Shown piece by piece: positions 1 to 4,796 of a stretch of DNA of 8,135 bases. Below the pieces are notes generated by a model. That model was not told the DNA's origin. It did no database searches and worked only from the letters and a program-made list of their open reading frames with translations. Source of the stretch: UBA5216 sp963924885. Lineage in GTDB: Bacteria; Pseudomonadota; Gammaproteobacteria; Burkholderiales; SG8-41. Position numbers and translations under genes: made by a program. The stretch's first letter is position 1. Each line of letters begins with the position of its first letter. The stretch lies in NCBI GenBank assembly GCA_963924885.1, contig CAWUUY010000490.1, positions 1 to 8,135 on the forward strand, in the 5' to 3' direction.

Positions 1-34
1 GAGCATTCCTAATCTAACTATTCATATAAAAAAT

Positions 35-80
35 GCATCAGTGGCGAAACTGGATGAAACGCATGGGACTTAAAATCCCC
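35..80 (+). tRNA. 5' half of a tRNA-Leu(UAA) gene, truncated remnant
   Basis: The segment reads as the 5' half of a leucine tRNA. Positions 35-41 could be the 5' acceptor strand, followed by TG at 8-9. The D stem GCG (44-46) pairs with CGC (60-62) around a loop containing CTGG. The anticodon arm GGGACTTAAAATCCC has a seven-base loop with anticodon TAA at 71-73. The outermost anticodon-stem pair (64/80) is mismatched. The variable arm, T arm and 3' acceptor strand are absent: from position 82 the sequence is aldo/keto reductase coding DNA. The upstream 34 bases are AT-rich and include a possible -10 (TATAAA, 26-31). The identification rests on recalled tRNA-Leu sequences and on base pairing; no covariance-model search was possible. 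It cannot yield a working tRNA as it stands. Confidence 0.6.
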
Positions 81-81
81 C

Positions 82-918
82 TACGGCGGCGGGGTCAACG
101 AGGCGCTGGTGGGCCGCGCGGTAAAGGGCCGTCGCGACAAGGTGCTGGTCGCCACCAAGTTCGGCAATCTCGCGCTGGCAGGGCGAGGCGGCGACGGCGG
201 TGCGGCGGCGCTCACCGGAGGACATCCTGACTACGTGCCGCAAGCGTGCGACAAAAGCCTGAAGATGCTGGGCGTCGATGTGATCGACATCTATGGACTG
301 CATCGCGTCGATGCCACAGTGCCGATCGAGGACACCGTCGGCGCGATGAAGCGCCTGGTCGAGCAGGGCAAGGTGCGTTATCTGCAACTGTCGGAAGCGG
401 GGCCGGAAACGATACGCCGCGCGCACAAGGTTCATCCCATCGCTGCGCTCGAAACCGAATACTCGTTGTGGAGCCGCGATGTCGAGCGCGATATCCTGCC
501 CACGTGCCGCGAATTGGGCATCGGTTTCATGCCCTATGCGCCGCTGGGACGCGGCTTCTTGACCGCCACCATGAAAACGCTGGACGCGCTGCTGCCTTCC
601 GACCGGCGCCGCGATCATCCGCGATTCTTGCCAGAAAATATCAATAAAAACAAAGAGTTACTGAATTCTGTCGAGGGTATCGCCGCCGCACGCCATTGCA
701 CGGCGGCACAGGTGGCGCTGGCGTGGCTGCTGGCCCAAGGCGCGGACATCGTGCCGATTCCCGGCACCAAGCGCCGTGCCTACCTGGAACAAAATTGCGC
801 AGCGCTGGATATCAAACTCAGTGTTGATGAAGTCAAACGCTTGAGCGACGCGTTTCCGTTGAATGTCACTGCCGGCACGCGTTACCCGGAAAAGCAGTTG
901 AAGGCGCTCGGTATCTGA
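82..918 (+). pseudogene. Aldo/keto reductase, 5'-truncated
   Basis: NADPH-dependent oxidoreductase of the aldo/keto reductase superfamily, of the short bacterial type with a YGxxxNE motif near the N-terminus (AKR13/YakC-like). Visible in order: YGGGVNEALVGRA (from 82), the active-site lysine in ATKFG, the active-site histidine in YGLHRVD, the conserved MPYAPLGRGFLTA, and the cofactor-binding VPIPGTKR near the C-terminus, ending KALGI. About 50-60 N-terminal residues, including the first barrel strand, are missing. The frame is open upstream only to an in-frame TGA at 55-57, and the intervening codons derive from the tRNA-Leu-like sequence. By chance these put an Asp five residues before the active-site Tyr, as in intact enzymes. 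A GTG at 109 would give a 269-residue product, but that would lack the Tyr and is probably not functional. The 3' end from 635 is repeated at 1759-2042. Family assignment is secure; substrate unknown. Confidence 0.85.
635..659 (+). repeat. 25-bp perfect direct repeat, left copy (start of duplicated AKR 3' end)
   Basis: An A-rich 25-bp stretch is identical to 1759-1783. It opens a 284-bp duplicated segment (635-918 versus 1759-2042, offset 1124 bp, no indels, about 84% identity by hand count). The next ~50 bp after the perfect part differ at 20 positions, so the perfect identity is concentrated at the edge of the duplication. Confidence 0.85.
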
Positions 919-951
919 CGCTCCCGAGCCGCGCATGAGCACCGCGGGCCA

Positions 952-1063
952 CAGTAAGCGCCAAACATGGATCGGAACCCGAAAACTGATTCGACAAAAG
1001 CGCTGGTCGCGGCTTTGGTTTTACCCGGTAAGTGTTTTGCGGTAAACTGAATGACGCTTACTG
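952..1063 (+). promoter_or_regulatory. Possible operator/promoter region of the VapBC module
   Basis: The 158 bases between the AKR stop and the antitoxin start contain no gene. A perfect 9-bp inverted repeat, CAGTAAGCG (952-960) and CGCTTACTG (1055-1063), brackets the region. A related GTAAGTG lies inside it at 1028-1034 and another GGTAA at 1041-1045. AbrB-type antitoxins often repress their own promoter by binding inverted repeats, so these are candidate operator half-sites. No convincing -35/-10 pair could be picked, and the wide spacing of the arms makes the call tentative. Confidence 0.3.
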
Positions 1064-1076
1064 AATGGGGGGCGCG

Positions 1077-1325
1077 ATGGCAACTACGATATCAAGCAAA
1101 CGGCAGATCGTCATTCCCAAAAATGATTTGATCGCGGTGGGTCTCATGGAAGGCAGCAGGGTAAGAGTGATCCGCGAGGGGCATACGCTGAGTATTGTTC
1201 CAGACAAGGGGCGCGACGGTTCACGAATTGAAGATGGCCCAAAGATACTGGGATACAAAGGGCGTAAGGCCACGCAGGCCGAGATAGTCAAGGCCATCGC
1301 CACCGGTGCCGCGAAATCGCTGTGA
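1077..1325 (+). CDS. vapB: AbrB/MazE-family (VapB-type) antitoxin
   Basis: An 82-residue protein with an N-terminal SpoVT/AbrB swapped-hairpin DNA-binding domain at about residues 3-45. The signature TISSKRQIVIPK is followed by GLMEGSRVRVIREGHTLSIVP. The C-terminal half (about residues 46-82) is basic and alanine-rich and in this family wraps around the PIN toxin. The ATG at 1077 was chosen because a run of six G (1068-1073) sits just upstream as a Shine-Dalgarno-like sequence; an in-frame ATG at 1065 would add four residues but lies upstream of that run. The stop overlaps the toxin's GTG start by four bases (GTGA), a typical translationally coupled antitoxin-toxin pair. Expected role: neutralise the downstream toxin and autorepress the operon. 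Confidence 0.88.
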   Translation: MATTISSKRQIVIPKNDLIAVGLMEGSRVRVIREGHTLSIVPDKGRDGSRIEDGPKILGYKGRKATQAEIVKAIATGAAKSL

Positions 1326-1726
1326 AATCGCTGGATACCAGCGTATTGGTGCGTTATTACACGGCTGACGACAGGCGGCAGCACGCGGCAGCGGTCACAA
1401 TCCTGAAAAAAGAAACCGCCCTCTTTGTGCCGAAAGTGGTGGTGCAGGAATTGTGGTGGGTGCTGACAAAAGTTGAGTGCTACCAATTCGAAGATGAAAA
1501 AGTAAGAAAGGTCATCGCGCATTTAGCCGGAATCCACGGCATCATTCTGGAAGATGCCAATGAGATCATGGCCGCATTGGAATACCAGCGCAAAGGCATC
1601 GGCTTTGCGGATGCGTTACATCTGGCCGCCTGTACTGGATGCACCACGCTTTTTACCTTCGACGAAAAACTTGCCAAGCGCGCCAACAAACTCAATATAA
1701 AACCCTTATGCATCGTGCCGGTGTAA
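1322..1726 (+). CDS. vapC: PIN-domain ribonuclease toxin, VapC family
   Basis: A 134-residue single PIN-domain protein. The expected acidic metal-binding residues are present: Asp5 in LDTSVLVR, Glu43 in VVQELWW, Asp97 in GIGFADALHLA and Asp114 in TFDEKLAKRA. Length and motif spacing match intact VapC toxins, which are Mg2+-dependent endoribonucleases that cut tRNA or rRNA; the target cannot be read from sequence. The start is GTG, overlapping the antitoxin stop as GTGA. The gene appears complete and ends 32 bp before the second copy of the AKR 3' end, so the module sits precisely between two AKR remnants. Confidence 0.92.
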   Translation: MKSLDTSVLVRYYTADDRRQHAAAVTILKKETALFVPKVVVQELWWVLTKVECYQFEDEKVRKVIAHLAGIHGIILEDANEIMAALEYQRKGIGFADALHLAACTGCTTLFTFDEKLAKRANKLNIKPLCIVPV

Positions 1727-1758
1727 AAAGCGTCATGCAAAAGTGTGATTTATTCCAT

Positions 1759-1783
1759 AAAATATCAATAAAAACAAAGAGTT
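1759..1783 (+). repeat. 25-bp perfect direct repeat, right copy
   Basis: Identical to 635-659. The base just before it creates an in-frame TAA (1758-1760) relative to the AKR frame, whereas the left copy reads GAA-AAT there. Homology between the two AKR copies therefore begins exactly at this repeat. Confidence 0.85.
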
Positions 1784-2042
1784 GATGAATTCCATCGAAA
1801 GTGTCTCGACGGCGCATCGCCGCACCCCGGCGCAGGTGGCGCTGGCGTGGCTGCTGGCCCAAGGCGCGGACATCGTGCCGATACCCGGCACCAAGCGTCG
1901 TACCTTTCTGGAGCAAAATTGTTCGGCGCTGGATATCAAATTCAATGCCGATGAAGTGAGGCGCCTGAGCGACGCGTTTCCGTTGAATGTCAATGCTGGT
2001 ACGCGTTATCCGGAAAAGCAGTTGAAGGCGCTGGGAATTTGA
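1759..2042 (+). pseudogene. Second copy of the aldo/keto reductase 3' end (93 codons)
   Basis: This segment encodes the last 93 residues of an aldo/keto reductase. It contains AQVALAWLLAQGADIVPIPG, then TKRR, and ends KQLKALGI, matching the upstream AKR remnant at about 75 of 93 residues. An in-frame TAA lies at its left edge (1758-1760), so it has no upstream coding partner. A TTG at 1782 or ATG at 1785 could start an 85-86-residue peptide, but this would be only the last third of a TIM barrel and is unlikely to fold or act. Most of the nucleotide differences from the first copy in the well-conserved part are synonymous or conservative, so the copies diverged while both were under selection, as paralogues or orthologues rather than as a recent duplication. 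Confidence 0.88.
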
Positions 2043-2065
2043 TACACGCCAGCCCGCACATTTAC

Positions 2066-2152
2066 ATGGGAATCCGCTGCCGCTTGAACATCGGCGTCCT
2101 CGCCATGCCCAAAGCTTGGAGATCGGGAACCCGTTTTACCTCTGCCGCATGA
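2066..2152 (+). other. Possible 28-codon gene end or small ORF coupled to the glycosyltransferase
   Basis: A short frame beginning at ATG 2066 ends at TGA 2150-2152, which overlaps the ATG of the glycosyltransferase (ATGA). Such overlaps usually join consecutive genes of an operon, so this could be the last codons of a gene whose front was lost when the AKR fragment was joined at about 2043. The peptide ends GTRFTSAA and resembles nothing I recognise. It may equally be a chance open frame. Confidence 0.2.
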
Positions 2153-3211
2153 AAGCGGTATGGCTTACCGGGCCAGCGGCCGCAGCGTTCGTAGCCGGCC
2201 AAAATGCCGAACAAAATTTGCTTGCCTGTCCGATGGCAAGCGCCAGGCTGCGCATGGGTGTCGCCGCGCACGCTTGGCGCGAACAAGGAAACGACTCTGT
2301 TCCTGGAGCCATCCGCGATTCTCGGCGCCCAGGCTACGAATTGGCGCGACGCGCGGATAGGCATAGTTCCAAAATTTACGATTGATCTGCCGCTTGCCCC
2401 GTGGGTTGACGCATGCAGGGCAATGAAAAACAACGGCGCACGACTGGTAGTCGACATCTGTGACTACCCGTTTCGCAAGAAGCCGGATGTTGTCGATGAG
2501 TTTTATTCAACGGCGCTCGGCATGGCCGACGCCTTGGTTGTCAATTCCGAGCTTATGGCGGAACAGATCGCGCCGCATTTCAAAAAGCCGGCGGTTATCA
2601 TCGCTGACGCGGTTCTCGATCCAATGGCCGCGCCTGCGTATGCGCCTGCAAAAAGACTGAAATTGCTCTGGTTTGGGCATCCCTCGAATCTCCGCTTTCT
2701 GGAACCCTGGATAAGCGAATTGACAGCCTCCGCGCCACGTCCGTGCCGGCTGGTCATCGTCACGCAGGACGGTCATGGCGTGCGCGAAGCTGCGCGCAAC
2801 CTGCAGGCGCATTACGCGCCGGCATTCGAGGCCCGGTTTGTCGAGTGGTCGTTGGAATCCACGCGCCGCGAGTTGGCCGCTTGTGACCTCGCAATCTTGC
2901 CGGGCGCGCCAACGGACCCCGTGAAGGGCGGTGTATCGGCAAACCGCATAGCGGAAATTTTGAATGCAGGCCGATTGCCGATAGCCAGTCCGATGCAAAG
3001 CTATTTGGAGTTTGAACAAGCCGCGTGGCTGGGTAACAATGTGATCGAAGGCATCCGCTGGGCGCAGGCTCACGCCGAAGAAGCGCTGAAGCGGATTCGC
3101 CGCGGACAGGCGCTGGTAGCGGAAAAATACACGATGCACGGACTGGGCGAACAATGGTGCGAACTGCTGCGCCAGCTGACCTGCCGCCCAGGGACGCTCT
3201 GCAGACGATAA
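2149..3211 (+). pseudogene. Glycosyltransferase, GT-B fold (family 1/GT4-like), frameshifted near its 5' end
   Basis: Probable sugar transferase using a nucleotide-sugar donor. The N-terminal part is read in one frame from ATG 2149 (MKAVWLTGP, then CPMASARLRMGVAAHAW, through REQGN at 2292). The rest continues in the +1 frame from about 2294 (TLFLEPSAILGAQATNW) to the stop at 3209-3211. Joined, they give about 353 residues, the usual size for this family. Later motifs: VVDICDYPFRKKP, ADALVVNSELMAEQI (family-like hinge region), LLWFGHPSNLRFL opening the donor-binding Rossmann half, and KGGVSANRIAEILNAGRLPIASP, the region equivalent to the donor-sugar loop. The shift equals one extra base or two missing bases near 2293. 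A TTG or other start after it could express only a truncated protein. Sequencing error cannot be excluded. The 3' end overlaps the oxygenase gene. Confidence 0.75.
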
Positions 3212-3792
3212 AGTCGCTCGGAATGGTCACCGGCACCGGGACTTTCAACGAGTCGCGGTGGGTACTGCCGCTGCTGCCCGACAAGATCAATGGCATCGCC
3301 GAGCCTTATCGCAGTTTCTGGAATGGTGTGGCGAGTTGGCTGATCGGCGGCGCTTTCGGAGCCCTCATGCTGCCCAAATTCGGCGAATTGCTCGAGCAGC
3401 GGCTCGGCGACCTGCGCACCGCGCAGTTCTACGACGAAGGGTATGTGGTGCAGGATTACACCAACTATGCGCTTGGCCCGCATACCGACGCGCCGAAAAA
3501 AGTGCTGACGTTTCTGTTCTATCTGCCGGCGGATGAATCGCAGTCGCACCTGGGGACATCGATCTATGTGCCGAAGGATCCCCAGGCTGCCTGCGCCGGC
3601 GGGCCGCATTATCCGTTCGATCAGTTCCGCCGCGTGTTTACCATGCCCTACCTGCCAAACACGCTGTTTGCGTTCGTCAAGACCACCAACTCGTTCCATG
3701 GCGTGGAGCCGGTCACCGGCGCCGAGGCGCGCCGTGATCTGCTCGCTTACGATGTCAAAGTGGCGAATCGTCCCGAGCTCTCACAAGGCTAA
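3154..3792 (+). CDS. 2-oxoglutarate/Fe(II)-dependent oxygenase (prolyl 4-hydroxylase-like)
   Basis: A 212-residue double-stranded beta-helix oxygenase. The Fe(II) ligands are His110 and Asp112 in LGPHTDAPKKVLTFLFYLP and His182 in NSFHGVEPV. Arg193 or Arg194 in EARRDLLAYD is the likely 2-oxoglutarate-binding residue. Such enzymes hydroxylate protein side chains, amino-acid or sugar-linked substrates; the substrate is not readable here. The ATG at 3154 lies inside the glycosyltransferase and gives a 58-bp overlap. The product lacks the ~20-residue hydrophobic PFPhhhV-type opening common in relatives, so the true start may have been deleted; ATG 3223 is an alternative but would cut into conserved sequence. 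The catalytic core is intact. Together with the glycosyltransferase it suggests a modification pair (inference). Confidence 0.8.
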   Translation: MVRTAAPADLPPRDALQTIKSLGMVTGTGTFNESRWVLPLLPDKINGIAEPYRSFWNGVASWLIGGAFGALMLPKFGELLEQRLGDLRTAQFYDEGYVVQDYTNYALGPHTDAPKKVLTFLFYLPADESQSHLGTSIYVPKDPQAACAGGPHYPFDQFRRVFTMPYLPNTLFAFVKTTNSFHGVEPVTGAEARRDLLAYDVKVANRPELSQG

Positions 3793-3794
3793 CG

Positions 3795-3917
3795 AATGCA
3801 CAACCCGATGATGCGCAAATGCGCGATCTGTTGCTGGATTGGGCGCTTGATGCCGCTACACGCAAGCGAATTCTTGCGGACAATCCGGCAACGCTCTACG
3901 GTTTTCCGCCGTCGTAA
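3795..3917 (+). pseudogene. 3' fragment of an amidohydrolase-family gene
   Basis: Read in the third forward frame, directly after the oxygenase stop, are 40 codons plus TAA. They contain MRDLLLDWALDAATRKRI and then LADNPATLYGF. The pattern LLxDWxxDxxxRxRILxDNPxxLYGF is the characteristic C-terminus of amidohydrolase-2 TIM-barrel hydrolases, such as 2-pyrone-4,6-dicarboxylate lactonase relatives. Everything upstream (normally ~230-270 residues) is missing and replaced by the oxygenase gene, so this is a deletion remnant. It is not preceded by a usable start in its own frame. Identification is by motif memory; a protein search would settle it. Confidence 0.6.
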
Positions 3918-3948
3918 CCGCTATTCCCCTTGCCGTTCGCTTTTTGTC

Positions 3949-4224
3949 TCAGGGCCATTTTCGCGCTGCGTGTTTGACGCGCAGTACTTCAACGGCCTTG
4001 CCGGCAATCCTGTAAATCAAAATGTAATTGGGGTGCGCCACCAGCTCGCGCGTCCCCTTCACTCGTCCAATGCGTCCCAGCGCCGGACGCTGGTCAAGTT
4101 GCGCGGCCTTGTGCATCAGCAGGTCACCTATTTCTATTGCTGCCTGCGGATTGTCCTGGGCGATATAAGCGGTAATGCTTTTACGGTCGGCAATGGCGGC
4201 GGGCTTCCACAACGGCAAGATCAA
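3949..4224 (-). CDS. RelE/ParE-superfamily toxin
   Basis: A 91-residue toxin of the RelE/ParE fold. Motifs are PLWKPAAIADRKSITAYIAQ near the N-terminus, then the strand-rich C-terminal half with GRIGRVKGTREL (residues 50-61), HPNYILIYRI (64-73) and VEVLRVKHAARKWP (78-91), the classic ending of ParE-like proteins. The family either poisons DNA gyrase (ParE) or cuts mRNA on the ribosome (RelE); the sequence does not decide which. The start chosen is a TTG that overlaps the antitoxin stop as TTGA, with GTGAGG just upstream as ribosome-binding sequence inside the antitoxin gene. A longer reading from 4275 would run far into the antitoxin and add non-conserved residues. It converges with the amidohydrolase remnant, 31 bp away. 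Confidence 0.88.
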   Translation of the reverse strand: MILPLWKPAAIADRKSITAYIAQDNPQAAIEIGDLLMHKAAQLDQRPALGRIGRVKGTRELVAHPNYILIYRIAGKAVEVLRVKHAARKWP

Positions 4225-4676
4225 CGCCTCACTTTCCTGGCACGTTTGACCAACGCCGCGCGCTCGACAGCCCACTCGGCCGCGACTTGCTCATGCGGCA
4301 CGCTTGGCCGGGGGTCGTCGATGGCTTTCTGAACTTGCTGGGTAAGCCACCCTTTGTATGCGGCGGCCTCGTGCGCGCTCCTCATCCTTGCGGAAGCGTC
4401 TGTGCGCTTGTGCCCGCCCTTGACGGGGGTAAACTGAGTTGCATCCACTTGGTAGCTGGCAATGCCAATGCTTTTGAGGTAGCCGGCAAGCGTTTCAAAT
4501 TTGCGAAAGGTACGAACCGCTCCACGCTTGGCGGCCAACATTCGCTCGGTCGTGCCATACTGTATGACCACGCCCCAGCCGCCTGGCTGACCAACAATGT
4601 TGGCCCCGCGAACCGCGCCCGCCTCAACCAGGCGTTCAACGGTCACATGGTCGATAGTGTCAGCAGTGATTGCCAT
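4221..4676 (-). CDS. Antitoxin, ParC/stability-determinant type, partner of the RelE/ParE toxin
   Basis: A 151-residue protein, long for an antitoxin. Residues about 1-82 (VTVERLVEAGAVRGANIVGQ, PGGWGVVIQYG, TFRKFETLAGYLKSIGI) form a domain I recall from plasmid-stability ParC-like proteins, probably DNA-binding. Residues about 100-130 (AHEAAAYKGWLTQQVQKAI, then DDPRPSVPHEQV) match the toxin-binding end of small stability-determinant antitoxins, where the DPRPxxPHxxV motif is diagnostic. The start ATG at 4676 follows a GAGGTGG ribosome-binding site four bases upstream. The stop overlaps the toxin start by four bases, giving a coupled antitoxin-toxin operon. A promoter with a palindrome on its -10 box lies immediately upstream, consistent with autoregulation. 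It likely neutralises the toxin and stabilises this DNA segment. Confidence 0.82.
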   Translation of the reverse strand: MAITADTIDHVTVERLVEAGAVRGANIVGQPGGWGVVIQYGTTERMLAAKRGAVRTFRKFETLAGYLKSIGIASYQVDATQFTPVKGGHKRTDASARMRSAHEAAAYKGWLTQQVQKAIDDPRPSVPHEQVAAEWAVERAALVKRARKVRR

Positions 4677-4699
4677 TTTTCCACCTCTTGAGGCATTAT

Positions 4700-4729
4700 T
4701 TAGTAAGTAGTATTATAACCACTTAATAA
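4700..4729 (-). promoter_or_regulatory. Palindromic operator centred on the -10 box of the ParC/ParE operon
   Basis: An imperfect inverted repeat has half-sites TTAGTAAGTAGT (4700-4711) and ACCACTTAATAA (4718-4729), matching at 10 of 12 positions. Its six-base centre is the -10 hexamer itself (4712-4717). A dimeric repressor bound here would block RNA polymerase directly, the usual way TA antitoxins repress themselves. The antitoxin as the bound protein is inference. Confidence 0.6.
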
Positions 4730-4740
4730 TAAAATGGGAA
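4712..4740 (-). promoter_or_regulatory. Promoter of the antitoxin-toxin operon
   Basis: On the minus strand a perfect consensus -10 TATAAT (4712-4717) is preceded, after a 17-bp spacer, by TTCCCA (4735-4740), which matches four of six bases of a sigma-70 -35 box. The region is much more AT-rich than the surrounding genes. Predicted transcription would start near 4705, leaving a leader of about 30 bases before the ATG at 4676. Confidence 0.65.
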
Positions 4741-4757
4741 CTATTTACTAGATAAAG

Positions 4758-4771
4758 TAGTCTTCGGACTG
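4758..4771. other. Short hairpin with a C(UUCG)G tetraloop, possible weak terminator
   Basis: AGTC (4759-4762) and GACT (4767-4770) enclose TTCG, with one further T-G wobble pair outside. It lies between the stop of the TPR/oxygenase gene and the TA promoter, so it could lessen read-through. The stem is short and there is no proper U-tract on either strand, so terminator function is doubtful. Confidence 0.25.
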
Positions 4772-4796
4772 AAACTCATTTTGTAGCGCACGCCCC

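Noticed and set aside
35..120. Group I intron in the tRNA-Leu(UAA) anticodon loop
   Set aside because: The anticodon loop is continuous and uninterrupted, and the sequence after 81 is AKR coding DNA, not intron.
70..618. Long minus-strand open frame opposite the AKR gene
   Set aside because: Shadow of a GC-rich gene; the plus-strand frame carries clear AKR motifs and this one shows none.
2204..2293. Single-frame glycosyltransferase start at 2204 with no frameshift
   Set aside because: The first ~30 residues of that reading do not look like the family, while the other frame gives the expected CPMASARLRMGV segment.
2507..3699. Several minus-strand open frames opposite the glycosyltransferase and oxygenase
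   Set aside because: They mirror real plus-strand genes with family motifs and have arginine- and serine-rich, motif-free products.
3918..3948. Terminator between the two converging gene sets
   Set aside because: There is a short T-run at about 3941-3945 but no convincing GC stem before it on either strand.
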